DNA of 64,000 bases from JAAYUD01 sp963676865 (GCA_963676865.2 CAXXSS010000001.1:868001-932000); one strand, 5' to 3'. Shown: positions 26,151 through 35,835, counted from the first letter of the stretch. The notes: generated by a model not told the origin, from the sequence alone. A program made the numbers and translations.

Positions 26151-26166
26151 CTTGCGAAATACAAGT
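26151..26166. promoter_or_regulatory. HxlR-type operator candidate, site 1
   Basis: CTTGCGAAATACAAGT is an imperfect inverted repeat (CTTG and CAAG arms) located 20 bp before the Old Yellow Enzyme start. Its reverse complement closely matches site 2; the two centres are about 33 bp (three helical turns) apart. Confidence 0.55.
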
Positions 26167-26182
26167 GCAAATATATAAAACA

Positions 26183-26199
26183 ACTTGTAAATAGCAAGT
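26183..26199. promoter_or_regulatory. HxlR-type operator candidate, site 2
   Basis: ACTTGTAAATAGCAAGT is an inverted repeat with arms ACTTG and CAAGT. It lies 9 bp before the start of the HxlR remnant and pairs in design with site 1. Confidence 0.55.
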
Positions 26200-26207
26200 A
26201 ATAATAG

Positions 26208-26660
26208 ATGTTTTTTATAGCAAATACAAAAAAAGTCAGATTGCCCAATTAGTTGCTCACTCGATATTTGGGGAGACAAATGGTCTTTGCTGATTGTCAG
26301 AGATTTGATCTTCTTCAAAGAGCAGACTTACGGTGATTTCTTAAAATCGGATGAGAAAATAGCAACTAATATTTTGGCTACCCGATTACAAATGCTGGAA
26401 GAGAATGGCATTATTTCTAAATTAGATCATCCTGCGGGCAAAGCCAAGGTATTGTCAAAGGTATTGATTTACTACCTCTGATGATTGAAATAAATGTATG
26501 GGCGGACAAATACCTGACTATTCCCATTGAACAAAGAGAAATATTAAAGGAGATAAAAAAAGACAAAGAGGCTTTTATCAAAATGAGAACGAAAGAACTT
26601 AACCTGAATAATTCATACTTGAGCCGGCATAAGAAGAAAAGTAAAAAACAATTCAAATAG
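26208..26660 (+). pseudogene. HxlR-family transcriptional regulator, broken by two frameshifts
   Basis: The HxlR winged-helix domain is recognisable in three pieces. From the ATG at 26208 the frame reads MFFIANTKK and then loses register in a run of seven A (26228-26234). The next piece, in another frame, reads SDCPISCSLDIWGDKWSLLIVRDL, including the conserved redox-sensing Cys position, and continues as TYGDFLKSDEKIATNILATRLQMLEENGIISK to about 26455. A second shift there leads into VKGIDLLPLMIEINVWADKY, the normal C-terminal helix, ending at 26660. HxlR proteins sense quinones or electrophiles and control the adjacent oxidoreductase genes. Unless both shifts are sequencing errors, the neighbouring redox operon is now without its regulator. 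Confidence 0.78.
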
Positions 26661-26869
26661 AATAGGTATTATGTCGGAGAGTAAAATAATGATGATTTTT
26701 GTTTTGTTCCATTTTAGTCATTGCCGCAACCTGCTTCTTTGAAAACATGTCTAAAGCACTTACCGGATATGAAGCCATTAAGATAAATCAACTCGTCTTC
26801 TTTTGATTTCTTATCCCTAACTCAAGTAAGTAAAGGAAAAACAACACAAATTAATCGTAAAAAAAATAG

Positions 26870-26877
26870 TATTTTTG
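26870..26877 (+). promoter_or_regulatory. -7 promoter element for the M1 aminopeptidase
   Basis: TATTTTTG matches TAnnTTTG, 29 nt before the ATG. The -33 region is not a match. The rest of the gap 26661-26869 shows nothing identifiable. Confidence 0.42.
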
Positions 26878-26906
26878 TCCCAGCAACTAATCAATATCAA
26901 AATGCC

Positions 26907-29429
26907 ATGACATCTTTAAAGAAATTCTTTTTAATAACAGCCACACTATGCTTTCCTTTTTGTGCCTCAGCAGCCAATCAAGATTCTACTAAAATCTATA
27001 CATCCGGCGTCTCGTTCGAGTTAGCTCAAAAAAGAAAAGCAGAAATTAAGAATGTACATTATCAATTATTGTTTCAAGTCCCCGAAACAAAAGAGACTCC
27101 AATTAAAGGAGAAGAAAGCATCTCATTCACATACAATAAAAGCATCTCGGATATAATACTAGATTTCAAGGCAGAAAGCACGCAACTGAAAAAAGTGGAA
27201 GTAAACGGACACCCAGTTCCTTTCACATTCAAGAACGAACATATCATCTTAGATTCCACGTTATTCGAACATGGACACAATAATATCAGCATCTTATTTG
27301 TTGCAGGCGACAAACCCCTAAACCGCAATATCGATTATCTCTACACGTTGTTTGTGCCCGATCATGCCCGACAAGCATTTCCTTGTTTCGACCAACCCGA
27401 CATAAAAGCGCGCTTCAGCCTGACGCTTGAAGTTCCAGGAGAATGGAAAACTATAGCAGGTGGCAAGCAAATAAAAGAGACTCATTGTGGGAATAGAAAG
27501 ACAGTATCGTTTAAAGAGACAGAACCCATATCGACCTATCTTTTCTCATTTGTTACAGGCAAATTTGAAACACAAAGTTGTCTCCGAGACGGCCGGCAAA
27601 TGAATGCATATTATCGAGAAACAGATTCTAAAAAAACAGCACAACTGCCTATCATCTTCGACCAAGTATTTTCATCTATCAAATGGATGGAGGAATACAC
27701 AAAAATACCATATCCTTTTTCAAAATATGATTTCGTTATTCTGCCGGGGTTCCAATTTGGAGGTATGGAACACGTAGGAGCCATTCTTTACAACGATAAG
27801 CGAATGTTTATAAGTGAGCACCCCACCCCAGACGAAGAATTGAACAGAGTAGAACTTATTGCACACGAAACTACTCACAGTTGGTTTGGCGACATGGTGA
27901 CAATGAAATGGTTCAACGACGTATGGACTAAAGAAGTATTTGCCAACTACATGGCATCAAAAATATCGGCACAACAATTTCCGAACATCAACCATCAGCT
28001 CAATTTCTTAAAAGCATATCAAATCAATGCCCTTGAAGAAGATCGAACGGCAGGCACTCACCCCATCCAGCAACAACTAGACAACCTGCAAAACGCCGGA
28101 TTGCTATACGGTAATATTATCTATCAAAAAGCTCCCGTGATGATGCGAAACTTAGAACTCCAAATGGGAAGTGAAGCTTTTCGTAGAGGGCTTCAGAAGT
28201 ATTTGCGTCAATACGCTTTCTCCAACGCCGATTGGGACAATTTAATTGATATATTGAGCAAAGAAGCACCGCATGCCAAATTGAAAGAATTCAGCGAAGT
28301 ATGGGTGAAACAAAAAGGCATGCCCGATATTACAACAAAACTATCAAACGGCAGAATGATTGTCACGCAAAACGACCCTTTTGGTAGAGGATGTTTGTGG
28401 AAACAACATTTCAAGATGGCCATTTTAGCAAATGGCAATATCACACAAATAGTAGACATTAATATGAAAGACAAAACAGCTGTAGTCAAGCTAAATAACG
28501 CCCGCGGCGAAAACATTATTCCTAATTATGATGGGATAGGCTATGGGAGATTTATAATAGACAATAATAGCACACAACGTTTACTAAGCGGATGGGATAA
28601 AGAAAAAGATATTAATCGAGAAGCAATCTTAATAACCATCTACGAGAACTTTCTGATGCACAAATTACGAGCGGACTATTGTGCAGCGTCATTGTTAGAA
28701 GGACTGAAAAAAGAAAAGAATGCCCTAATAGCATCCACTTGCTGTAACTATCTTTCAACGATTGTATTCCAGCAAAAAGGGCAATCAAGAATGATATCCG
28801 AACGCCAAATGTGGGAAATGAGTTGCAATCATACGATTCCATCTTGCAGACAGAAATTTAAAAGAGCCCTATTCACTCTCGCCACCGATTCAACAGTAAT
28901 TGCCAATTTGTATAAGCTATGGAAGGAACAAAAAGATGAATCACTCAATGAAGACGATTACATATCACTTTCGTACCAACTCGCTTTACGCAAACAGACC
29001 GAATGGGAATCGATCATCAACGAAGAACGTGGACGAATAAGCAATATCGACAGACGTCGAGAGTTCGACTATATCAGTCGCGGATGCACACCGGATGAAG
29101 CAGAACAAAATAAATTATTCAACTCACTTCTTCAACAAGAAAACAGAACGGCCGAACCATGGACAGAACGATTATTAGCATTGCTCAATAGCCCTTTACG
29201 CGAACAGTTTGCAAACAGATACATCACTCTAGGACTTAACGCATTGCAGGATATACAACGTACTGGTGATATATTCTTTCCGAAAGGTTGGGCCACAGCA
29301 CTCTTGTCTGGACACCGAAGCAAAGAAGCCAAAGAACTTGTCAAAGCATTCCTTATGTCTCATCCTGATTATCCCTCAGCGCTAAAGAACAAGTTACTAC
29401 AAGCAGCCTATTATTTACTCAACGAATAA
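26907..29429 (+). CDS. Secreted M1-family zinc aminopeptidase
   Basis: 840 residues with a signal peptide (MTSLKKFFLITATLCFPFCASA), so probably periplasmic. Zinc ligands and catalytic Glu are intact: His320-Glu321-x-x-His324 (HETTH) with Glu343 in the WTKEVFANY segment. The exopeptidase motif normally written GAMEN or GGMEN is GGMEH here (285-289). An N-terminal saddle domain (about 45-230) with PCFDQPDIKARF precedes the catalytic domain; a long alpha-helical C-terminal part (about 560-840) follows. M1 enzymes remove N-terminal residues from peptides. The gene is a single-gene unit ending at a bidirectional terminator. Confidence 0.93.
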   Translation: MTSLKKFFLITATLCFPFCASAANQDSTKIYTSGVSFELAQKRKAEIKNVHYQLLFQVPETKETPIKGEESISFTYNKSISDIILDFKAESTQLKKVEVNGHPVPFTFKNEHIILDSTLFEHGHNNISILFVAGDKPLNRNIDYLYTLFVPDHARQAFPCFDQPDIKARFSLTLEVPGEWKTIAGGKQIKETHCGNRKTVSFKETEPISTYLFSFVTGKFETQSCLRDGRQMNAYYRETDSKKTAQLPIIFDQVFSSIKWMEEYTKIPYPFSKYDFVILPGFQFGGMEHVGAILYNDKRMFISEHPTPDEELNRVELIAHETTHSWFGDMVTMKWFNDVWTKEVFANYMASKISAQQFPNINHQLNFLKAYQINALEEDRTAGTHPIQQQLDNLQNAGLLYGNIIYQKAPVMMRNLELQMGSEAFRRGLQKYLRQYAFSNADWDNLIDILSKEAPHAKLKEFSEVWVKQKGMPDITTKLSNGRMIVTQNDPFGRGCLWKQHFKMAILANGNITQIVDINMKDKTAVVKLNNARGENIIPNYDGIGYGRFIIDNNSTQRLLSGWDKEKDINREAILITIYENFLMHKLRADYCAASLLEGLKKEKNALIASTCCNYLSTIVFQQKGQSRMISERQMWEMSCNHTIPSCRQKFKRALFTLATDSTVIANLYKLWKEQKDESLNEDDYISLSYQLALRKQTEWESIINEERGRISNIDRRREFDYISRGCTPDEAEQNKLFNSLLQQENRTAEPWTERLLALLNSPLREQFANRYITLGLNALQDIQRTGDIFFPKGWATALLSGHRSKEAKELVKAFLMSHPDYPSALKNKLLQAAYYLLNE

Positions 29430-29473
29430 GATTGTCCATTATTAAATAGATACTTCATTATGTCATAAAAGAG

Positions 29474-29509
29474 AACTGCCGTGAAAAGATATTTCCACGG
29501 CAGTTTTTC
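29474..29509. terminator. Bidirectional intrinsic terminator between the M1 peptidase and the acyl-CoA dehydrogenase
   Basis: Perfect 10-bp arms AACTGCCGTG and CACGGCAGTT with a 12-nt loop. The plus side continues TTTTTCT and the minus side CTCTTTTATG. The two genes converge on it. Confidence 0.88.
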
Positions 29510-29548
29510 TATAAATTGTAACAGACTGAAATTGTCTGCGTGATTACA

Positions 29549-31255
29549 TTAATGGCGATAAAGTTCTACATCCTCCAAGCTCAAGTCCAACACAAAACTA
29601 CTGTTCTTCTGAACTTCAGCTTCGGCATAACGTACATATACATTCACTGTTTTGCCGAATACATCTGCGTCAGTCGTAGCCGATTGCAAAAGCAAATGGC
29701 TCATAATAATATGTCCAGCCATTTCAACCAAATGACGTGCACAAATATCTAAATGACACTGATTTTTTACTTCCTCAACCCTAGCGACACTTGCAGCATA
29801 TTTTTCTGTCATAGCTGCAACACGTTGCTTCAACGTTTCAAATTCAGGAGCCACAGCAGCAGCCTCGAAAGTCTTCATTTGACTTAGATAAGAACCATTC
29901 GTCACATAGCGGATAGCCGCAACAACTTGCAATTGGGTTGTACCTTCATAAATAGAAGTAATACGTGCATCACGATACAGGCGTTCACAAGTATAGTCTC
30001 TCATAAATCCCGAACCGCCATGAATCTGAATACAGTCGTATGCATTTTGATTGGCGTATTCACTTCCCATGCCTTTTGCTAAAGGAGTAAGGCTATCGGC
30101 CAATTTAGAATATGTCTTTTGTTCTTGGCGTTCCTCCGGTGTAAGTTTGCGTTCTTTCGATATATCATCAAGAGCCTTATACACATCAACCATACGAGCT
30201 GTCTCATAAAGCAAACAGCGCGAAGCTTCGAGTTTAGCCTTCATCAATGACAACATTTCGTCGACAGCAAGAAAACTAATAATTTCCCTACCAAATTGTT
30301 TGCGATCTTTAGCATAAGCCAAGGCCTCATTGTAAGCTGCCTGAGAAATACCTACACTCTGCGCTGCAATACCCAAACGAGCACCGTTCATCAGAGCCAT
30401 CACATATTTGATAAGTCCCAATTTGCGATCTCCGCAGAGTTCGCATTTTGCGTTTTTATACACCAACTCACAAGTAGGAGAACCATGAATACCCATTTTA
30501 TCCTCAATACGGCGGACAGTAACACCACCATCGCGTTTATCATAAATAAACATTGAAAGACCACGGCCATCTGTTGTTCCCTCTTCCGAACGAGCAAGCA
30601 CTAAATGGATATCCGAATCGCCATTGGTAATGAAACGTTTCACGCCATTCAATCGCCAGCAATTATTTGCTTCATCAAAAGTAGCTTTCAACATTACAGC
30701 CTGAAGATCTGAACCTGCATCAGGTTCGGTAAGATCCATCGACATTGTTTCACCTTGACAAATTCTAGGTATATAACGTTGTTTCTGCTCTTCATTGCCA
30801 AATTCATATATTGTCTCAGCACAGTCCTGCAATCCCCATAAATTTTCGAAGGCAGCATCGGCACGACTTACAATATCAGCAGCAATGATATAAGGAGTAA
30901 CAGGAAAATTCAGCCCACCTAATCGGCGAGGCATATCTATACCCATCAATCCGGCTTTGCGACAAGCATCAATATTCGTTTTCGTACCGGAAGCATATTC
31001 TACCCGGCCATCAGCGCAGTGAGGGCCCTCAAGGTCTATATCTTTTGCATTTTGCGAAATAACATTTTCACAAAGATCGCCGATAATAGTCAACACCTTA
31101 TCATAGTTGTCCATAGCATCGTCGAAATCTACAGGAGCAAAGTCGAACTTATCTTTGTCAGCGAAGTTACGCTCTTTCAGTTCGACAATTCTCTTCATGA
31201 GCGGATGGTTCAAGTGATGCTTGAGTTCCGGAGTATCTGTATAAAAATTGCTCAT
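29549..31255 (-). CDS. Acyl-CoA dehydrogenase with C-terminal extension
   Basis: 568 residues, longer than the usual 380-residue medium-chain enzymes because of an added C-terminal helical domain (about 445-568). Family motifs are CQGETMSMDLTEPDAGSDLQAV (FAD and substrate contact), GVKRFITNGDSD, AYAKDRKQFGR and IQIHGGSGFMRDYTCERLYRDARITSIYEGTTQLQ, where the Glu of IYEGT is the expected catalytic base. It would take electrons from an acyl-CoA and pass them to the electron transfer flavoprotein encoded by the two genes just upstream. In Bacteroidota this trio is widely conserved; the physiological acyl-CoA is not known from the sequence. Confidence 0.92.
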   Translation of the reverse strand: MSNFYTDTPELKHHLNHPLMKRIVELKERNFADKDKFDFAPVDFDDAMDNYDKVLTIIGDLCENVISQNAKDIDLEGPHCADGRVEYASGTKTNIDACRKAGLMGIDMPRRLGGLNFPVTPYIIAADIVSRADAAFENLWGLQDCAETIYEFGNEEQKQRYIPRICQGETMSMDLTEPDAGSDLQAVMLKATFDEANNCWRLNGVKRFITNGDSDIHLVLARSEEGTTDGRGLSMFIYDKRDGGVTVRRIEDKMGIHGSPTCELVYKNAKCELCGDRKLGLIKYVMALMNGARLGIAAQSVGISQAAYNEALAYAKDRKQFGREIISFLAVDEMLSLMKAKLEASRCLLYETARMVDVYKALDDISKERKLTPEERQEQKTYSKLADSLTPLAKGMGSEYANQNAYDCIQIHGGSGFMRDYTCERLYRDARITSIYEGTTQLQVVAAIRYVTNGSYLSQMKTFEAAAVAPEFETLKQRVAAMTEKYAASVARVEEVKNQCHLDICARHLVEMAGHIIMSHLLLQSATTDADVFGKTVNVYVRYAEAEVQKNSSFVLDLSLEDVELYRH

Positions 31256-31282
31256 ATTATTTTTCTGTTATTAAAATCGTTT

Positions 31283-32302
31283 TTATTTGCTGTGCTGTTT
31301 GTAATACTTAATCATCTTGGGAACGATCTCTTCGATAGAACCTGTAATAACATAGTCAGCTATTTTGTTAATAGGAGCACTAGGATCTGTATTGACCGAA
31401 ATGATAATACTACTATCTTGCATACCCGAAATATGCTGAATTTGTCCGCTGATACCGAAAGCGATATAAAGTTTAGGACGAACAGTAATTCCTGTCTGAC
31501 CTATCTGACGATCGTGTTCAATGAAACCTGCGTCAACAGCTGCACGGCTAGCTCCCACCTCGGCATGGAGTACATCGGCGAGCTTATAAATCAGATCAAA
31601 GTTCTCTTTTGACCCAACGCCATAGCCACCTGCCACAACAATAGGCGAACCTTTCAAGTTGTTTTTAGACTTTTCTACATGACGTTCAATCACTTTTACC
31701 AAATAATCCAAAGAATCGGTATACGCTTTCGGATCATGATTGATCACTTCACCTTTATAATTAATATCAAGAATTTCTTTCTTCATGACACCTTCACGAA
31801 CAGTAGCCATTTGAGGGCGATGTTCGGGATTGACAATTGTAGCTACAATGTTTCCGCCGAAAGCAGGACGTATTTGGTACAACAGATTATCGTATGTTTT
31901 ACCTAACTTCTTATCTTCATGACTACCAATCTCCAGTTCCGTACAATCAGCCGTCAAACCACTAGTAAGTGCCGATGAAACACGAGGGCCAAGATCACGA
32001 CCGATAACAGTAGCACCCATCAGGGCTATTTGCGGTTTCTCTTCTTTGAATAGGTTCACCAGAATAGCCGAATGAGGAGCAGAAGTATAAGGATACAACT
32101 CTTCTCCATCAAAGAGATGCACTCTATCAACACCATAAGGCAATATTTGCTTCTCTACATCTTTAAGATTGGTTCCAATAACCACAGCTTCGAGTTGACA
32201 ACCCAATTGGTTGGCTAGCGAACGGCCCTTGGTAAGAAGTTCCAGGCTGACGTCTGCAACGATACCATCTTCTATTTCACAATATACAAATAAGTTGTTC
32301 AT
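31283..32302 (-). CDS. etfA: Electron transfer flavoprotein alpha subunit
   Basis: 339 residues. The C-terminal FAD-binding domain is clear: SPIVVAGGYGVGSKENFDLIYKLAD, GASRAAVDAGFIEHDRQIGQTGITVRPKLYIAFGISGQIQHISGMQDSSIIISVNTDPSAPI. The N-terminal half is the etf alpha/beta fold. ETF carries electrons between acyl-CoA dehydrogenases and membrane carriers. It begins 1 nt after the etfB stop and ends 27 nt before the acyl-CoA dehydrogenase start, a tight operon. No bifurcation-specific features can be judged from this view. Confidence 0.95.
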   Translation of the reverse strand: MNNLFVYCEIEDGIVADVSLELLTKGRSLANQLGCQLEAVVIGTNLKDVEKQILPYGVDRVHLFDGEELYPYTSAPHSAILVNLFKEEKPQIALMGATVIGRDLGPRVSSALTSGLTADCTELEIGSHEDKKLGKTYDNLLYQIRPAFGGNIVATIVNPEHRPQMATVREGVMKKEILDINYKGEVINHDPKAYTDSLDYLVKVIERHVEKSKNNLKGSPIVVAGGYGVGSKENFDLIYKLADVLHAEVGASRAAVDAGFIEHDRQIGQTGITVRPKLYIAFGISGQIQHISGMQDSSIIISVNTDPSAPINKIADYVITGSIEEIVPKMIKYYKQHSK

Positions 32303-32303
32303 A

Positions 32304-33182
32304 TTACCCTATTATCTTGTTATCTAACAGTTCAACAATAAGACTTTCTACATCACTATCGCTACTATTGAGCGTTTTATTCTCCTTAGCCTGGAAAACG
32401 ATATTTTGTACCGCTTTCACTTTGGTAGGTGAACCATTAAGACCGCATTGTTGCAAATCCCCTTCAACATCTGCCACACTCCACTCGGTGAGATTAAGAT
32501 AGGAACGTTGCTCATAAAGTTCAGCATAAGCGAGTTGATCACTAAGAGCACTTTTCTCTTGTACACCAAGAGCACGCTTGTATTTCATCATTAGGCGTGC
32601 ATTACGAGGACGACAAGGAGCAGCCGAACTATTAATAGTAATAAGGATAGGAAGAGGGGCAACCACCGTCTCTACACCTCCATCAATATGACGTTTGATA
32701 GTAATACTTTTATCTTCTACCTTAAGAATTTCTTCTGCATAAGTAACCTGCGAAAGTCCCAATTTCTGAGCAACCTGTGGACCTACCTGAGCAGTATCGC
32801 CATCAATAGCCTGACGACCACCAATAATAATATCATAATCGCCTATTTTGCGAATAGCTGTAGCTAGAGCATAAGAAGTAGCTAAAGTATCGGCACCGGC
32901 AAAAGCCCTATCGGTGAGCAGATAACCATTGTCTGCACCTCTATAAAGTCCCTCGCGGATAACATCTGCCGCACGCCCTGGGCCCATCGTAAGAATAGTG
33001 ACGGTTGAACCGGGAAAAGCATCTTTAAGTCTGAGAGCCTGCTCAAGAGCATTCAAATCTTCAGGATTAAAGATTGCAGGTAGAGCCGAACGATTAATTG
33101 TCCCTTCGGCTGTCATGGCATCTTTCCCCACGTTGTGTGTGTCGGGAACTTGTTTTGCCAATACAACAATTTTTAAACTCAT
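32304..33182 (-). CDS. etfB: Electron transfer flavoprotein beta subunit
   Basis: 292 residues, first gene of the etfB-etfA-acd operon. It starts MSLKIVVLAKQVPDTHNVGKDAMTAEGTINRSALPAIFNPEDLNALEQALRLKD and contains the beta-subunit signature region around GRQAIDGDTAQVGPQVAQKLGLSQVTYAEEI, which shapes the AMP/FAD site. A promoter with exact consensus spacing lies about 42 nt upstream. The partner alpha subunit is immediately downstream. Confidence 0.95.
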   Translation of the reverse strand: MSLKIVVLAKQVPDTHNVGKDAMTAEGTINRSALPAIFNPEDLNALEQALRLKDAFPGSTVTILTMGPGRAADVIREGLYRGADNGYLLTDRAFAGADTLATSYALATAIRKIGDYDIIIGGRQAIDGDTAQVGPQVAQKLGLSQVTYAEEILKVEDKSITIKRHIDGGVETVVAPLPILITINSSAAPCRPRNARLMMKYKRALGVQEKSALSDQLAYAELYEQRSYLNLTEWSVADVEGDLQQCGLNGSPTKVKAVQNIVFQAKENKTLNSSDSDVESLIVELLDNKIIG

Positions 33183-33223
33183 ACTATAAATCTTATTTTA
33201 TTAAAAATCGATATTTTGAGGTG

Positions 33224-33254
33224 CAAAGTTACTCATTTGGTTCATACTGACAAA
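33224..33254 (-). promoter_or_regulatory. Bacteroidota housekeeping promoter for etfB-etfA-acd
   Basis: On the minus strand TTTG (33251-33254), exactly 19 nt, then TAACTTTG (33224-33231): a full -33/-7 match. The etfB start is about 42 nt downstream. Confidence 0.75.
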
Positions 33255-33320
33255 CTAACTTTGTGAAAAATGCACAAATCGCATTATTTTGAGCAAGAAC
33301 ACAACAGATTATTGCATAAA

Positions 33321-33358
33321 ACAAAAACAAGGTGCAACCTTTTTGAGTGTTACACCTT
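33321..33358 (-). terminator. Intrinsic terminator after rprY
   Basis: On the minus strand AAGGTGTAAC pairs with GTTGCACCTT (one G-U pair), followed by GTTTTTGTTTT. It ends the rprX-rprY operon just upstream of the etf promoter. Confidence 0.82.
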
Positions 33359-33393
33359 ATTAATTATAATAAAACTTATTCGTTCATCTTTTT

Positions 33394-34095
33394 TTAGATG
33401 GTAGGTTCGGGAGTTATCAATTTATATCCCTTACCATGAATGTTGATAATTTCAATAGACTCGTCATCTTTCAAATGCTTACGCAACTTTGTGATATAGA
33501 CATCCATGCTGCGAGCATTGAAATAATTGTCATCTATCCAGATAGTCTTCAGAGCGAAATCGCGTTGAAGTATCTCGTTAGCGTGAGCACAAAGCAAACT
33601 TAGAAGTTCAGATTCTTTTGTAGTAAGCTTTGTCTGCTTTTCTCCACAAGCTAAGATTTGCTTCTGAGTATCAAAAGTAAATTTGCCGATTTTGTAGATA
33701 TTGCTTTCTCTACTTTTCTTTCCACGAACCCGGCGCAGTATAGCTTCGATACGGAAAGTAAGCTCTTCCATACTGAACGGTTTGGTAATATAGTCATCAG
33801 CACCAATCTTAAAGCCAGCCAAGATATCATCCTTCAATGTTTTTGCCGTCAAAAAGATAATAGGCACATCGGCATTAATAGCACGAATATCTTGAGCCAA
33901 TGTGAATCCATCCTTTTTAGGCATCATCACATCAAAGACACAAATATCAAATTTGCTTTTCAAGAAAGCTTTGTAGCCTGCTTCACCGTCGGGATACAAT
34001 TCAGCAGTATAACCTTTTGCCTGAAGATACTCTCTCAGGAGCATGCCAAGATTCTCATCATCTTCGCACATCAAAATACGTAGTTTCTCGTCCAT
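33394..34095 (-). CDS. rprY: OmpR-type response regulator RprY
   Basis: 233 residues. The receiver domain carries the acidic pocket EDD (11-13) and phospho-acceptor Asp55 in VFDVMMPK, with Lys in TKPF; the C-terminal winged-helix domain (about 135-228) contains RDFALKTIWIDDNYFNARSMDVYITKLRKHLKDD. It matches the RprY regulator described in Bacteroides fragilis, and its kinase is encoded 4 nt upstream. In that genus RprXY was found through effects on membrane-protein expression and stress responses; the natural signal is not firmly known. Confidence 0.88.
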   Translation of the reverse strand: MDEKLRILMCEDDENLGMLLREYLQAKGYTAELYPDGEAGYKAFLKSKFDICVFDVMMPKKDGFTLAQDIRAINADVPIIFLTAKTLKDDILAGFKIGADDYITKPFSMEELTFRIEAILRRVRGKKSRESNIYKIGKFTFDTQKQILACGEKQTKLTTKESELLSLLCAHANEILQRDFALKTIWIDDNYFNARSMDVYITKLRKHLKDDESIEIINIHGKGYKLITPEPTI

Positions 34096-34099
34096 ATTG

Positions 34100-35638
34100 C
34101 TAATTATTTAAAGGTAATGTAATAACAAATTTTGTTCCTTGTCCAAGTTCGCTTTCAACTCGGATAGTGCCCTTATGGGCTAAAATAATCTTCTTCACAT
34201 AAGCCAATCCCAATCCAAATCCTTTAACGTCATGAAGATTGCCGGTATGTACTCGATAAAATTTATCGAATATTTTTTTCACATCATCTTTCTTAATACC
34301 GATACCATTGTCTTCTATTGAGATCATGAAATTGTTCGATTCATTCCATGTCTTGACGTTAAGCAACAGATTAACATCCGGATTTTTATATTTCACAGCA
34401 TTGTCCATCAAGTTGAATATTACATTCGTCAGATGCATTTCGTCTGCAAAGATCTCTGAATTCTGAGCTTCAAGGCTCGAAGTAATCTTCCCTTCATAAC
34501 GTTCTACTTTCAACGCGAAAGTATTGGTTACGCCTTCTATCAATTCATTTCCATCCAATGTCTTTTTCTTAAGCATCGTCTGCTGACGATCGAACATAGA
34601 CATTTGCAAAACCTTCTCAACCTGAAAGCGAAGCCGCTTTGTCTCATCGTTGATCACGGTAGAGATATGTTGAAACATTGCAGGCGACTTTCCTACAGCC
34701 GGGTCTTTCAGCATCTGTGCTGCCAATGAAATAGTCGAAATAGGTGTCTTAAACTCATGAGTCATATTGTTCACAAAGTCATTCTTCATCTCAGTAAGTT
34801 TCTTTTGACGGAAGACTATAAACAATGTATATATAAAGGTAATGAGCAACACAATAGTAAATATCAACGAAGGGACCATAAAATTGATGGAACTGTAGAT
34901 ATAATCCTTGCGTGCTGGAAAATGCACTTTCAATATATTCATTTTAGACGGAGGGTCGTTTTGAAAAAGAGGTTGGGTATAAGAGATATCACTACCTTTA
35001 TCCTCATAGTCAGAACAACGATAAACTTCCCTTCCGTTTTTATCGATTATCGAAAAATGATACGGAAGTTCAATCCCTTCATTGAGCAAATCAAGTTTCA
35101 GATAATTATCAATATCCTTATAACGGATACGCTCCCCTATCGCCTGATCGGCAGAATGATAGATCATTTGCCAAGCCACTTCATCAAGTAAATAGCGCTG
35201 ATACCTGTAGCGGTTACGGATAGCTTCTATCAGACTTTGCGATGTTTGTGGTATTGTATTCAATCCGTGACGTCTGGAAATCATAGCTTGAGGCAACGTA
35301 GTCGAATTGGCTGGAATTGTTTTATATTCGATAGCTCCTCTCGAACCATTAGGCGACTTGAGCATGTAGTCTTGTGTCTGTTGAACAAAGTCCGAGCCTG
35401 GCTGAGAAGACTGCAACGCCTTATGTTCCACACCGGAAGTATCCTCAATGAGCCAGCGTTGGGTCTCATTATATTCCACATCTTTGGACACTTGGAACAA
35501 ACTACGTTTCACAGCTGCATCAAACTGCTGATTGCGCATTTTAACCATCTCCTCGATATAGCTTACCTGCAAATAGAGCAGGCCCAGAAAAGATAGCCCC
35601 ATAATGATACCTAATATCCAAATAGTGGTCTTCTTCAT
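34100..35638 (-). CDS. rprX: Sensor histidine kinase RprX
   Basis: 512 residues. Membrane helices are at about 6-25 and 252-275, bounding a large periplasmic sensor region of about 225 residues. The phospho-accepting His294 lies in NNMTHEFKTPIS; the ATPase domain has the N box (NLMDNAVKYKN), G1 (EDNGIGI) and G2 (GFGLGLAYVKKI). The domain design and the adjacent rprY gene fit the RprX/RprY pair of Bacteroides. It is the first gene of the pair and 197 nt downstream of an EF-G2-like gene that has its own terminator. Confidence 0.88.
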   Translation of the reverse strand: MKKTTIWILGIIMGLSFLGLLYLQVSYIEEMVKMRNQQFDAAVKRSLFQVSKDVEYNETQRWLIEDTSGVEHKALQSSQPGSDFVQQTQDYMLKSPNGSRGAIEYKTIPANSTTLPQAMISRRHGLNTIPQTSQSLIEAIRNRYRYQRYLLDEVAWQMIYHSADQAIGERIRYKDIDNYLKLDLLNEGIELPYHFSIIDKNGREVYRCSDYEDKGSDISYTQPLFQNDPPSKMNILKVHFPARKDYIYSSINFMVPSLIFTIVLLITFIYTLFIVFRQKKLTEMKNDFVNNMTHEFKTPISTISLAAQMLKDPAVGKSPAMFQHISTVINDETKRLRFQVEKVLQMSMFDRQQTMLKKKTLDGNELIEGVTNTFALKVERYEGKITSSLEAQNSEIFADEMHLTNVIFNLMDNAVKYKNPDVNLLLNVKTWNESNNFMISIEDNGIGIKKDDVKKIFDKFYRVHTGNLHDVKGFGLGLAYVKKIILAHKGTIRVESELGQGTKFVITLPLNN

Positions 35639-35776
35639 GACAACAAAAATAATATATTACTTTTAACAATCCTAATTAGTTAAACTGATTTAACCATAGA
35701 ATCATCAAAATTAACCAAAAACAAAGCATAATTAGCAAAAATATGCTCAATATAGAAAATACAAGACCTTATTATA

Positions 35777-35812
35777 AAGAAAAACCGTATTCTTTTTAAG
35801 AGAATACGGTTA
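35777..35812 (-). terminator. Intrinsic terminator after the EF-G2-like gene
   Basis: On the minus strand AACCGTATTC pairs with GAATACGGTT around a short loop and is followed by TTTTCTTTA. It lies 24 nt after the stop codon. Confidence 0.85.
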
Positions 35813-35835
35813 AAATATTAAAGGGCTATTAATAT

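Noticed and set aside
35644..35651. TATTTTTG as the rprX promoter
   Set aside because: It ends only 5 nt before the ATG and has no -33 partner, so a functional start there is doubtful.
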